A DNA stretch of 20,409 nt, from assembly GCA_002436005.1 (NCBI GenBank), contig DIXG01000096.1:1-20409 (forward strand). Reading direction: 5' to 3'. Source of the stretch: Anaerolineaceae bacterium UBA6086 (lineage in GTDB: Bacteria > Chloroflexota > Anaerolineae > Anaerolineales > Anaerolineaceae). The position numbers were made by a program, and so were the translations under genes. Every line of letters begins with the position of its first letter. The first letter of the stretch is position 1. The notes under the pieces were generated by a model. The model was not told the DNA's origin. It saw only the letters and a program-made list of their open reading frames with translations, and ran no database searches. Positions 7,492 through 15,663 of the stretch are shown here, piece after piece.

Positions 7492-7524
7492 AAAGCGGCA
7501 GCCAAGTACCTTGGCTGCCACTTT
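7492..7524. terminator. Hairpin terminator shared by convergent glutaminyl cyclase and Hsp20 genes
   Basis: GGCAGCCAAG (7497-7506) pairs perfectly with CTTGGCTGCC (7510-7519) around a 3-nt loop. After one mismatch, AAAG (7492-7495) pairs with CTTT (7521-7524). The plus-strand side continues T-rich. It lies in the 63-nt gap between two convergent stop codons, so it probably works in both directions. Confidence 0.8.
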
Positions 7525-7540
7525 ATGTGATTTTGTGATC

Positions 7541-8032
7541 TTACTTATTCTTTGATTTGCCTTCAATCACGTTCTGCTTAGTCCCGCCTTTAATTTCAAT
7601 GCGGCGTGGTTTGACTTCTTCTTTCTTGGGAAGGTGGATCTTCAGGACACCATTTTTGGTTTCTGCCTGGATATTCTCCACATCCACGGAGCCGGGCATT
7701 GAAATCGTGCGGGAGAACGTGCCATAGCGGCGCTCGCGCAGATGATAGCGACCTTCATCGCCCTCTTCTTCCCGCTCTTCCGTCATTTCACCCTTGATGG
7801 AGAGGTTGTTATCGGTATAAGTGATTTCGATATTGTCAGGATCAATCCCTGCCACATCAGCTTTGACGATAAACTCCTCATCACTTTCGATCACATCCAG
7901 GGGCATTCGCAGGTTCAGAGGCTCGCCAAACCCAAGTTCGCCATCTTCATAGAAATTATTGAGCATGTGTTCCATCGCTCTGTTCCACGAAAGCATTTCA
8001 CGAAAAGGATCACGTCGAATTATATTAGCCAT
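7541..8032 (-). CDS. Hsp20/alpha-crystallin family small heat shock protein
   Basis: This is an ATP-independent holdase chaperone that forms oligomers in the cytoplasm. The 163 residues show a short N-terminal arm, then an alpha-crystallin domain starting near PLDVIESDEEFIVKADVAG (44-62). The NNLSIKGE strand (75-82) and the diagnostic ETKNGVLKIHLPK (124-136) follow. The C-terminal I-x-I motif is I145-E-I147. A strong GGAGGT ribosome binding site lies 6 nt before the ATG. The upstream 142-nt gap is A/T-rich and contains no CIRCE inverted repeat, so HrcA control is not supported by this sequence. Confidence 0.95.
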   Translation of the reverse strand: MANIIRRDPFREMLSWNRAMEHMLNNFYEDGELGFGEPLNLRMPLDVIESDEEFIVKADVAGIDPDNIEITYTDNNLSIKGEMTEEREEEGDEGRYHLRERRYGTFSRTISMPGSVDVENIQAETKNGVLKIHLPKKEEVKPRRIEIKGGTKQNVIEGKSKNK

Positions 8033-8174
8033 CTCTTACCTCCAGTTGATTTATTGATTAACTGACAAGGTTAATGTACTGCGGGTGTGTATGAAAACTA
8101 TCAAAAAAAAGTAAGCAAAATGTTAAAATCTTTGAAAAAATGCGCCTGTGATCACTTTCCCCCTTAGAATGGAA

Positions 8175-8912
8175 TTACAGCTTTTCGACCACCCAGAAAT
8201 GTGACAGACCCAACCGTTGCAGGGGCGTCTTTTCCAGCCACTGCAATATGTTGCGGATCAGACTGCCGACTTTGGGATGGCGGGCAATGATGTTGTCATA
8301 CGCACCAAAGATCGTTGTCCTTTTTACGATCTTCACCGGAAGGCCTTTGAAAAGCCGTCGAAGATCTTTGCGTGTGTAGACGTTCACATGGGGTGCAAGC
8401 CGATCACGCCATTTACGCGGCAGGTAGTTGACCAGCGGGATATTGCCAAACCGGTATTTGCCTTTCCAGTAGATACCGTGGGTTTCAAAAGGATAACCCC
8501 TATTGGGGCAAAAAAGTACCAGCCTGCCACCCGGCCGCAAGACCCTCACAATTTGATTGATCGTTTGCTGGTCATCGGTGACGTGTTCCAGCACTTCATG
8601 GCTCAACACCAGGTCAAAATAGCCCGATGGAAAGGGAAGCGCCTCGCCCATCCCGTTGACTACGCGGTCATCCAGTGATTTTGCGGTCTGCAGTCGCTCA
8701 AATTCGATATCGAGTCCAACGATGTCACGGATGTCCTGCCCCAGGTGTTCCAGATACATGCCCACGCCGCAGCCATCCACCAGGGCACAGCCGGAAACGC
8801 GCGAGTTAGCCGCATCCAATATCATGTTTAATCGGCGGCGCTGACCCTCCCGCCAGACATAAGAGGGTTCTCCGCGCAAAGCTGCTTTTTGCATGTCATG
8901 GGGTTGGCTCAT
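8175..8912 (-). CDS. Class I SAM-dependent methyltransferase (Methyltransf_11 type)
   Basis: This 245-residue protein has the Rossmann-fold SAM-binding motifs: motif I as LVDGCGVGMYLEHL (44-57), an acidic motif II at GLDIEF (66-71), ALPFPSGYFDLVLSHEVLEHV (91-111) as motif post-II/III, and IVRVLRPGGRLVLFCPN (121-137). The methyl acceptor is unknown; the C-terminal part, with YTRKDLRRLFKG, resembles methyltransferases annotated near glycan and lipid genes. Its ATG lies only 3 nt after the histidine kinase stop, and its GGAG ribosome binding site overlaps the end of the kinase gene. The two are almost certainly co-transcribed and may be translationally coupled. Whether this means a shared pathway is not shown. 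Confidence 0.88.
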   Translation of the reverse strand: MSQPHDMQKAALRGEPSYVWREGQRRRLNMILDAANSRVSGCALVDGCGVGMYLEHLGQDIRDIVGLDIEFERLQTAKSLDDRVVNGMGEALPFPSGYFDLVLSHEVLEHVTDDQQTINQIVRVLRPGGRLVLFCPNRGYPFETHGIYWKGKYRFGNIPLVNYLPRKWRDRLAPHVNVYTRKDLRRLFKGLPVKIVKRTTIFGAYDNIIARHPKVGSLIRNILQWLEKTPLQRLGLSHFWVVEKL

Positions 8913-8915
8913 CGG

Positions 8916-10625
8916 TCACTCCAGGGCTGAGTGGTCAATATCCTGAATGTAGGGCATCCACACCAGGATGGTTGTACCCTCACCAGGCTCAGTCGTGATT
9001 TCCAGGTCGCCGCCCACATTTCGGGCGCGAGTTTGCATATTTGAGATGCCGTGCCCAAGGGTGAACTGGATCTTTTGCGGGTCAAATCCGCGTCCATCAT
9101 CGTGAATTTCCATCAACACCCGATCGGGTGTGGTCCAGACCAGCATGTCCACATTTTTTGCCTGGGCGTGTTTGGCGACATTCGCCAGCGCTTCCTGGCA
9201 GATGTGGAAGAGGGCAATGGCGTGGGCGTCAGGCAGGTTTTGCAGCGTGTCGGAAGGTCCGCTCAATTTAGCTTCGATGAGTGAATTCGCTTGAAACTCG
9301 TTAATCAACCTTTGGAGCCCATCCATCAGGTCTTCTTCGTGAAGCTGGCGGGGGCGCATGTCCATGATAAAAGCACGCAGGTCGCGAATGGTGCTGTTCA
9401 GGTCTTCAATTGATTGTGTGATACGCTGGCGGGTTTGTTCCGGTTCTTCCACCAGCAGCAGGCGAGCGTGTTCTAATGTGAGCCCGACAGCATAGATCGA
9501 CTGGATGATGCCATCGTGCAGGTCCATGCCAATCCGATCCCGCTCTTCGAGGACAGCCAGGCGCCGCCCCTGGATATTCAGGCGGATGTTCTCGATCGTG
9601 GTGCCCACCCAGGAGGCGATTGAAGAAAGCAGCTGCTGGTCCATGGCATCCAGCGGCTTCTGGTTGCTGAGAGCAACGCTGAGCACGCCCAGCACTTCGC
9701 TGCGGCTGGTGAGCGGGAAACAAGCAATGTGCTGAATGCCGTTTGCCATCAGCAGGCTGCTGTTCAGGTAGGGATCTTCTGTGTAGGGCAGGCTGATGAG
9801 CACATGCTGGCCGCTGCGAGCGGTCTGTCCGATCAGCGATTCCTTGCGGGTGAAGCGTTCTTGGGTCCAGATGTCCAGGTTGACTTCGCCCTGGCGGTAA
9901 GATTTTGTGAGGGTGTGTTGATTTTCTTCGCTCAGAAAAATTTCGCCCACATCCACATTGAAGTATGCCATGATGCGGTTGAGCGCGGTTTCCAGCAGTT
10001 CATCCAGCTCGGTAATGGACGCCAGCGCAGAGGCAAGGTTGTTGAGCAGTGCCAGATCCTGGTTTCGGCGGGTGAGGGTGCGGTCACGTTCGCGCAGTTC
10101 ACTATAGGACCGGGCATTTGAGATGGCGGCAGCCGCATAGGCTGCCAGAGTCTCGATGACGCGCTCATCGTCCTCAGTGAAAGTCCCGTTGTCAATTTTG
10201 TCGGCCAGGTAGATCTGCCCCAGCCGCTGCTCGCCCAGGCGAATGGGCACACCCAATAGCGAAGTCATGATGGGATGTGCATCCGGAAACCCTGCCCGGC
10301 GGGGATCTTTTTGAATGTAGTCAATGCGAATGGGACCGTCTGCTTCTGCAATCGCACCGATCAGGCCATCCCCCAGGGGCGGATGGGGCATTTGTGCAAT
10401 TTGACCTTCGTCCATACCCACGGTGATGAATCCTTCAGTTCCGCCGTCATCCCCGCGCACACCGATCGCCGCATAATTGGCACCAGCCTGCTCACAGGCA
10501 ATATGCACAATTCTTTGTAATAAGGAGTCGATGGAAATATCCTGCACAAGCTGCAGGCTGGCACGGTGTAACGCCGCCAGCCGTTCTTCCAATTGCTCAC
10601 AGGATAGGGTTGTCTCAGTGATCAT
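8916..10625 (-). CDS. Soluble GAF-GAF sensor histidine kinase (HisKA_3/NarX-LiaS type)
   Basis: This 569-residue cytoplasmic kinase has no membrane helix. Two GAF domains occupy about 31-172 and 206-347. The dimerisation/phosphoacceptor domain (about 357-425) carries the HisKA_3 H-box RIGMDLHDGIIQS, with phospho-His H370. The ATPase domain (about 472-558) has the N-box FHICQEALANVAKHA, the G1 box DDGRGFD and the G2-like GHGISNMQTRA. Kinases of this type normally pair with NarL/LuxR-type response regulators, but none lies in the window, so it is an orphan here. The GAF ligand is unknown; redox, gas or small-molecule sensing are family possibilities. No clear Shine-Dalgarno sequence precedes the ATG. 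It is divergent from the mevalonate operon across 216 nt. Confidence 0.93.
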   Translation of the reverse strand: MITETTLSCEQLEERLAALHRASLQLVQDISIDSLLQRIVHIACEQAGANYAAIGVRGDDGGTEGFITVGMDEGQIAQMPHPPLGDGLIGAIAEADGPIRIDYIQKDPRRAGFPDAHPIMTSLLGVPIRLGEQRLGQIYLADKIDNGTFTEDDERVIETLAAYAAAAISNARSYSELRERDRTLTRRNQDLALLNNLASALASITELDELLETALNRIMAYFNVDVGEIFLSEENQHTLTKSYRQGEVNLDIWTQERFTRKESLIGQTARSGQHVLISLPYTEDPYLNSSLLMANGIQHIACFPLTSRSEVLGVLSVALSNQKPLDAMDQQLLSSIASWVGTTIENIRLNIQGRRLAVLEERDRIGMDLHDGIIQSIYAVGLTLEHARLLLVEEPEQTRQRITQSIEDLNSTIRDLRAFIMDMRPRQLHEEDLMDGLQRLINEFQANSLIEAKLSGPSDTLQNLPDAHAIALFHICQEALANVAKHAQAKNVDMLVWTTPDRVLMEIHDDGRGFDPQKIQFTLGHGISNMQTRARNVGGDLEITTEPGEGTTILVWMPYIQDIDHSALE

Positions 10626-10811
10626 AGCTGGATTATTTTACCCCAAAGGATTGGGATATGGTTTAACGCGGCAAACCGGGTAAATCATGTTGAAAATGTG
10701 TTTTTTCGCAATTTGATAGCTTTTGGGAGCCTGCATCCGGTATAAATTAACCCTGTAGATGAGATTTATCACTAAAAACAGCAGAATTATGCCCTGCACG
10801 GAAAAAGATTT

Positions 10812-10817
10812 TATAAT
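10812..10817 (+). promoter_or_regulatory. Candidate -10 box of the mevalonate operon
   Basis: TATAAT lies 24 nt before the HMG-CoA reductase start and just ahead of the AAGGAG ribosome binding site (10826-10831), so the leader would be very short. No good -35 is present at 16-18 nt. A second A/T-rich candidate, TATAAA at 10741-10746, lies further up. The rest of 10626-10841 holds no gene or strong hairpin that I can see. Confidence 0.3.
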
Positions 10818-10841
10818 TCAGTCAAAAGGAGTGCATCCCTG

Positions 10842-12140
10842 ATGCCTTTGAACCCTGAAAGCGAAAGAAAATTTTATAAACTCAACCGAGCTGAACGTTT
10901 GCAGCTGCTGCAAACCGAAACCGAATTAACGGATTCTGATCTTGCTGTGTTGAGCGGCGAACAAGGGCTTTCGGGCGATGACGCTGATCACATGATTGAG
11001 AATGCGGTCGGGGTGTTTGGTTTGCCGCTGGGGATCGCCCGCTATTTTAAGATAAATGGGCGCGAGGTGCCAATTCCAATGGCGGTTGAGGAACCGTCGG
11101 TTGTGGCTGGTGCGTCGTTTATGGCGAAGCTGGCATTGAATACCGGCGGTTTTTTTGCGCAAACCTCGGCACCAGAAATGATCGGGCAGATCCAGGTGCT
11201 GGACGTGGCTGATCTTACAGAGGCGCGCGACAACCTCCTGGCTGAGAAAGAATCCTTGCTGGCAGACGCTGCCAGGGTAGATCCTGTGCTGTTGAAGCTG
11301 GGCGGAGGACCAAGGGATTTGGAAATTCGCACAATTGCAGAATCACCTATCGGGCCTTTTCTTGTGATTCACCTGATCTACGATGTTCGGGATGCGATGG
11401 GCGCAAATGCGGTCAATACAGCTGTCGAGCGGCTTTCAAGCCGGGTTGAGAGGCTGACCGGTGGACGGGTGCTTTTACGCATCCTCTCCAACCTGGCAGA
11501 CCGGCGTCTGGCAAGAGCACAGGTGACCATTCGTACTGCTGACCTGGCTTTTGATACTTTTTCTGGTGAAGAGGTGCGGGATCGGATCATCGAATCCTGG
11601 GCTTTTGCCGCATCAGACCCTTACCGGGCGGCGACGCACAATAAGGGCATTATGAACGGGGTGGACCCGGTGGTGATCGCTACGGGTAATGACTGGCGGG
11701 CAATCGAAGCAGGCGCCCATGCTTATGCTGCCCGGAACGGCACCTATACCAGCCTATCGACCTGGGGCAGGAACGCTGAGGGCAACCTTGCCGGCAGCTT
11801 GGAAATGCCGATGGCGGTTGGCACGATCGGAGGTGCAACACGGGTCCATCCGCAAGCCAAAGCCAGTCTGAAGTTGATGGGTGTTGAAAAAGCCAGTGAA
11901 CTGGCTGAAATCATGGTTTCAGTGGGGCTGGCGCAAAACCTGGCTGCGCTGCGAGCCCTGGCAACTGAAGGGATTCAGCGCGGTCATATGCGGCTGCACG
12001 CTCGGCAGGTGGCTGTGGCAGCTGGCGCAACGGGTGAGCAGATTGAGTGGTTGGCAGAGCAGCTGGTGCGGGATCAGATTATTCGCATTGACCATGCTGA
12101 AGCAATTTTGAAGGAAAGGAGCGCATCCAAAGATGAGTGA
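10842..12140 (+). CDS. mvaA: Hydroxymethylglutaryl-CoA reductase, class II
   Basis: This enzyme interconverts HMG-CoA and mevalonate plus CoA. It is class II, with no membrane part and 432 residues, against about 428 for the Pseudomonas mevalonii enzyme. Motifs seen are MIENAVGVF (51-59), the VEEPSVVA segment with the catalytic Glu (83/84), and DAMGAN (184-189) in the nucleotide-binding part. The catalytic K268 is in THNKG, D284 in TGNDWRA, and H382 in the C-terminal GHMRLHA flap. These sit one position after K267, D283 and H381 of the P. mevalonii enzyme. Class II enzymes are often called degradative, but co-location with HMG-CoA synthase argues for mevalonate synthesis. AAGGAG lies 10 nt before the ATG. 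The gene overlaps the next by 8 nt. NADH versus NADPH preference is not readable with confidence. Confidence 0.96.
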   Translation: MPLNPESERKFYKLNRAERLQLLQTETELTDSDLAVLSGEQGLSGDDADHMIENAVGVFGLPLGIARYFKINGREVPIPMAVEEPSVVAGASFMAKLALNTGGFFAQTSAPEMIGQIQVLDVADLTEARDNLLAEKESLLADAARVDPVLLKLGGGPRDLEIRTIAESPIGPFLVIHLIYDVRDAMGANAVNTAVERLSSRVERLTGGRVLLRILSNLADRRLARAQVTIRTADLAFDTFSGEEVRDRIIESWAFAASDPYRAATHNKGIMNGVDPVVIATGNDWRAIEAGAHAYAARNGTYTSLSTWGRNAEGNLAGSLEMPMAVGTIGGATRVHPQAKASLKLMGVEKASELAEIMVSVGLAQNLAALRALATEGIQRGHMRLHARQVAVAAGATGEQIEWLAEQLVRDQIIRIDHAEAILKERSASKDE

Positions 12141-13209
12141 TTCAATGTATGAAGGAATGAGCAACAAACCCGCCAGGCCGGTCGGTATTGTCGGCTATGG
12201 CGCCTATATTCCACGCTACCGTTTGCCGGGAACGGAGATCTCGCGGGTGTGGAAGGGGGAGGCTTCGCCAGGGCCGGTGAAAGAAAAAGCTGTGGCAGGC
12301 CTGGATGAGGATGTGATCACCATGTCGATTGAGGCTGCCCGAAATGCGCTGGCAAGGTCCGGAATCAGCGCCGAATTGCTGCGGGCGGTATGGGTTGGCT
12401 CGGAATCGCATCCCTATGCTGTCAAACCCTCCGGCACGATCGTTGCAGAAGCGATTGGCGCAGGCACACACATCCAGGCTGCGGATTGGGAATTCGCCTG
12501 TAAGGCAGGCACTGAAGCCTTTGTCGCGGCAATGGGGTTGGTGGGTTCTCAAATGGCAGAGTATGCCCTGGCAATCGGAATGGATACCGCTCAGGCAAAA
12601 CCGGGCGATGCACTGGAATATACAGCGGCGTCGGGCGGGGCAGCCTATATCATCGGTCCGCAAGAGAACGCACTGGCATCGATTGATGCCCATTTTTCCT
12701 ATGTGACAGACACACCTGATTTTTGGCGACGGGCAAATCAGAAATACCCGGAGCACGGTCAGCGCTTCACAGGCGACCCGGCTTATTTTCATCACATTGT
12801 TTCTGCTGCCAGCACCTTGATGGAACATGAGGGGCTGAAGGCTGAAGATTTTGCCTATGCCATTTTTCATCAGCCTAATGAGAAATTCCCCTTGCGCGTT
12901 GCCAAAGAGCTCGGCTTCAAACCCGAGCAGGTACGCACAGGTTTGCTTTCGCCGGTGATTGGCAACACCTATGCCGGGGCTTCACTGGTCGGGCTGACGG
13001 CGGTTCTGGACGTGGCAGCGCCGGGGGATCGTATTTTGGTCACCTCTTATGGCTCTGGTGCGGGATCGGATTCCTTTGTTATCACTGTCCAGGAAGCCTT
13101 GCTGGAGAGAAGGAATGCAGCAGTCAGCACACAGGCATATATCGACCGCCGTACGGAAATCGATTACGCCACCTATGTCCGTTTTCGCGGCAAGATTGCC
13201 ATGAGGTAA
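12133..13209 (+). CDS. Hydroxymethylglutaryl-CoA synthase, archaeal type
   Basis: This enzyme condenses acetyl-CoA with acetoacetyl-CoA to form HMG-CoA, the committed step into mevalonate. At 358 residues it resembles the short archaeal enzymes, not the roughly 390-residue MvaS of Gram-positive bacteria. The catalytic triad is intact: Glu E91 in WVGSESHPY, nucleophile C123 in EFACKAGTEA, and H246 in IFHQPNEKFP. GNTYAGAS (277-284) and the C-terminal IDYATYVRFRGKI (343-355) also match the archaeal family. The start overlaps the reductase stop by 8 nt, with AAAGGAG 11 nt upstream. The acetoacetyl-CoA supplier would be expected to be the next gene, but that protein lacks key thiolase residues. 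Archaeal homologues form a complex with a thiolase and a DUF35 protein. Confidence 0.95.
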   Translation: MSDSMYEGMSNKPARPVGIVGYGAYIPRYRLPGTEISRVWKGEASPGPVKEKAVAGLDEDVITMSIEAARNALARSGISAELLRAVWVGSESHPYAVKPSGTIVAEAIGAGTHIQAADWEFACKAGTEAFVAAMGLVGSQMAEYALAIGMDTAQAKPGDALEYTAASGGAAYIIGPQENALASIDAHFSYVTDTPDFWRRANQKYPEHGQRFTGDPAYFHHIVSAASTLMEHEGLKAEDFAYAIFHQPNEKFPLRVAKELGFKPEQVRTGLLSPVIGNTYAGASLVGLTAVLDVAAPGDRILVTSYGSGAGSDSFVITVQEALLERRNAAVSTQAYIDRRTEIDYATYVRFRGKIAMR

Positions 13210-13212
13210 GCC

Positions 13213-14382
13213 ATGAAGAGGACACAATCTGAAGTGATCGTTGCAGGGATCGGGCAAACGCCCGTTGGCGAGCACTGGGACCGTTCTTTGCGTCAACTTG
13301 CTGCTCAGGCGATCCTGGTAGCCTTGAAGGATTCGGGCGGACTCAGACCGAAGGTCATGTACGTTGGCAACATGCTGGCGGCGTCTGCCTCGGCGCAGGC
13401 AAACCTGGGGGCACTTCTGTCTGATGATACGGGGTTGTTCGGCGTGGAAGGTGTGACTGTTGAGGCGGCGGATGCCTCAGGCGGGGCGGCGCTGCGCATG
13501 GCATACCTGGCAGTTTTATCAGGCGCGGTGGATGTTGCCATGGCTGTGGGGGTGGAGAAATTTACCGATGTGATTGGCCCTGAGGCAGAAACCTATGTAT
13601 CCCACATGCTGGATGCAGATTTTGAAGCCACCCAGGGGCTGACACCTGTCAGCCTGGCAGGGCTGCTCTTTCATCGCTATCTTGAAGAATATCAGGCAGA
13701 CAGGCTCGCTTTTGGTGGTTTTGCTGAGGTGGCGCATGCCAACGGCGCTTTAAACCCAAACGCCATGTATCAGCAGCTAATATCCGAAGGGGCTTATCAC
13801 AAGCGGGCATCTGCGGCAGGGGGGGCGTTCACCCTGTTTGATCTTGCGCCCTACGCGGATGGCGCCGCAGCGGTGATCCTGGCACGGCAAGATGTCTTAC
13901 CAAAGGGGTGGGATCATCGCCCTGTGCGTGTGATCGGGTCCAGTCTGGTGACGGATTCCCTTTCGATACATGATCGTCCGAACCCCCTGGTGTGGGATGC
14001 GGCGCGGCTTTCCATTGAGCGCGCCTGCCGGGCGGCAGGGATCATGCCGAAGGATGCTGACTTCTTTGAACTGCATGATGCAACTGCTTTGCACGCGGTT
14101 TTATCCCTTGAAGAAGCCGGCTTTGCTGCGCTTGGGCAGGGGTGGAGGTTTGCCAATCCACAAGACATTGGCCTGCATGGTCGGCTGCCCATCTCGACTT
14201 TTGGTGGGCTGAAGGCACGCGGAAACCCCTTGGGTGCGACCGGTCTGTACCAGGCGGTTGAAGCCACGCTTCAACTGCGGGGAGATGCTGGTGCCAACCA
14301 GGTGGAAGGTGCAAAGATCGGATTGATCCAGTGTTTGGGTGGGATGGCTGCCACAGCCGCTGCACATGTGCTGGAAGTTTGA
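13213..14382 (+). CDS. Thiolase-superfamily protein with substituted active site (archaeal acetyl-CoA acetyltransferase-like)
   Basis: The 389-residue protein aligns by eye along its whole length with archaeal/SCPx-type acetyl-CoA C-acetyltransferases: VIVAGIGQTPVG at the start, MYVGNMLA (49-56), VEKFTDVIGPE, FFELHDA (284-290) and STFGGLKARG (328-337). The active site is altered. The nucleophile position, normally VEAACASGG, reads VEAADASGG, with Asp87 (codon GAT, 13471-13473). The GHP motif His is Asn338 (AAC, 14224-14226). H288 of the HDA motif remains, and C374 occupies a position near the second catalytic Cys of classical thiolases. It starts 3 nt after the HMG-CoA synthase stop. Normal Claisen condensation through an acyl-Cys intermediate is not expected. 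It may be a structural partner of the synthase, or carry out other chemistry as Ltp2-type aldolases do. No DUF35 gene follows. Confidence 0.88.
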   Translation: MKRTQSEVIVAGIGQTPVGEHWDRSLRQLAAQAILVALKDSGGLRPKVMYVGNMLAASASAQANLGALLSDDTGLFGVEGVTVEAADASGGAALRMAYLAVLSGAVDVAMAVGVEKFTDVIGPEAETYVSHMLDADFEATQGLTPVSLAGLLFHRYLEEYQADRLAFGGFAEVAHANGALNPNAMYQQLISEGAYHKRASAAGGAFTLFDLAPYADGAAAVILARQDVLPKGWDHRPVRVIGSSLVTDSLSIHDRPNPLVWDAARLSIERACRAAGIMPKDADFFELHDATALHAVLSLEEAGFAALGQGWRFANPQDIGLHGRLPISTFGGLKARGNPLGATGLYQAVEATLQLRGDAGANQVEGAKIGLIQCLGGMAATAAAHVLEV

Positions 14383-14502
14383 TGGCGACAAAACTGTATC
14401 TGGATAGATGAATCCTCTTGCTGAACAGATAAAAATGTGGCCACCATCCCCTATTTCCGGAGCACCAGTGCCAGGGCGAAGGGCTATTCTTTACCCGTTT
14501 GA

Positions 14503-14511
14503 TGTTACAAT
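14503..14511 (+). promoter_or_regulatory. Candidate extended -10 promoter of galE
   Basis: TGTTACAAT contains TG, one base, then TACAAT. It lies 31 nt before the galE start, leaving room for a short leader with GGAG at 14531-14534. The remainder of the 159-nt gap after the thiolase gene contains no convincing terminator. Confidence 0.45.
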
Positions 14512-14541
14512 CAACTCCAGAGTATCTAGAGGAGTTTACTG

Positions 14542-15561
14542 ATGAAGATATTGATCACCGGCGGTGCTGGCTATATTGGCAGCACGATCTGTTCTGCCCT
14601 CAAAGATTTTGGTCACACCCCGATCATCCTTGATTCGCTGGTCACCGGGCGGAAGGAATTCACCCGGGATACCATTTTTTACCAGGGCGATATTGGGGAT
14701 GAAGATGCCGTACGGCAGGTGTTTGCCGAACATCCGGATATCTTTGCCACTATTCACTGCGCGGCGTTGATCGTGGTGCCGGAATCGGTCTTGAAACCCT
14801 ACCAGTATTACCGTGAAAATGTCGTTAAGTCGATGCAGTTTTTTTATCAGCTGGCAGAGCTGGGCTATCCGCGGGTGGTTTTCAGTTCCTCTGCTGCTAT
14901 CTATGATGTGGTGCCGGGCTTTATGGTGACGGAAAAATCACCGCTGAGGCCTATCAGCCCCTATTCGCGCACCAAGTATATGATGGAAATGGTGCTGAGG
15001 GATTTCTCTCATGCCTATAATTTGCAGGGGATTGCGCTGCGCTATTTCAACCCGATTGGTGCAGACCCACAGCTGCGCTCGGGGATGCACATCAAAGATC
15101 CCAGCCACATTCTTGGTAAGCTGGTGGATGTGGCTTTGGGCAAGGCACCTGTATTCAATATCACAGGCACGGATTGGCCAACACGAGACGGCACAGGCAT
15201 TCGCGACTATGTGCATGTCTGGGATCTGGCGCTGGCACACGTCAGGGCAGTAGAAAAATTTGATGAAGTGATTGCTGAGACGGCAGACCCTGACACCCCC
15301 TACGCTGTGATCAACCTGGGCACAGGCAAGGGTGTGACCGTGCGCGAGATGGTGGATGCCTTTCAGCAGGTTTATGGTCAGCCAATCCCGGTGGTCGAAA
15401 AACCACCGCGCCCGGGGGATGTGGCTGGCTCCTATGCCAATGCGGATAAAGCCAAAGCCCTGCTGGGGTGGGAGGCGCAGCTGCCCATCACAAAGGGCAT
15501 CGAAGACGCCCTCAGGTGGGGTGAGATTCGGGAGACTATTTTAGATTTTTCAGAGGGTTGA
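14542..15561 (+). CDS. galE: UDP-glucose 4-epimerase (GalE-like), extended SDR family
   Basis: This cytoplasmic NAD-dependent epimerase interconverts UDP-glucose and UDP-galactose, or the N-acetyl forms. The 339 residues show the Rossmann NAD motif GGAGYIG (7-13), HCAALIVVPES (72-82), the catalytic SSS (115-117) and the Y141-x3-K145 pair in SPYSRTK. RYFNPIGAD (167-175), DGTGIRDYVHVWDLA and the C-terminal RPGDVAGSYAN are typical of GalE, not of dehydratases. GGAG lies 7 nt before the ATG. It is probably a single-gene unit, with its own promoter and a terminator after it, unrelated to the mevalonate operon upstream. Substrate specificity for the N-acetyl sugars was not resolved. Confidence 0.93.
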   Translation: MKILITGGAGYIGSTICSALKDFGHTPIILDSLVTGRKEFTRDTIFYQGDIGDEDAVRQVFAEHPDIFATIHCAALIVVPESVLKPYQYYRENVVKSMQFFYQLAELGYPRVVFSSSAAIYDVVPGFMVTEKSPLRPISPYSRTKYMMEMVLRDFSHAYNLQGIALRYFNPIGADPQLRSGMHIKDPSHILGKLVDVALGKAPVFNITGTDWPTRDGTGIRDYVHVWDLALAHVRAVEKFDEVIAETADPDTPYAVINLGTGKGVTVREMVDAFQQVYGQPIPVVEKPPRPGDVAGSYANADKAKALLGWEAQLPITKGIEDALRWGEIRETILDFSEG

Positions 15562-15605
15562 TCCCAAACTTATCAAAATTGGTATCTAAAACAGAATAAC
15601 TCATC

Positions 15606-15624
15606 AAAAGAGGCGCCTCTTTTT
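15606..15624. terminator. Bidirectional palindromic terminator between galE and the ThuA-like gene
   Basis: AAAAGAGGC (15606-15614) is followed directly by its exact complement GCCTCTTTT (15615-15623), plus one more T. A 7-bp stem with a GCGC loop forms on either strand, with A-rich and T-rich flanks, so each strand carries a stem followed by T residues. It sits between two convergent genes. Confidence 0.75.
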
Positions 15625-15663
15625 CATCGATCGACTCATACGAGTTTAGGATCAGGAAATGGG

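Noticed and set aside
8033..8174. CIRCE-type heat-shock operator before Hsp20
   Set aside because: The inverted repeat of the CIRCE element is not present; only A/T-rich sequence is seen.
12142..12870. Minus-strand open frame of 242 codons opposite HMG-CoA synthase
   Set aside because: It is a shadow of a gene with an intact catalytic triad; no motif and no start signal.
14437..14444. GTGGCCAC palindrome after the thiolase gene as a terminator or operator
   Set aside because: There is no loop, no T-run and no second copy; an 8-bp palindrome can occur by chance.
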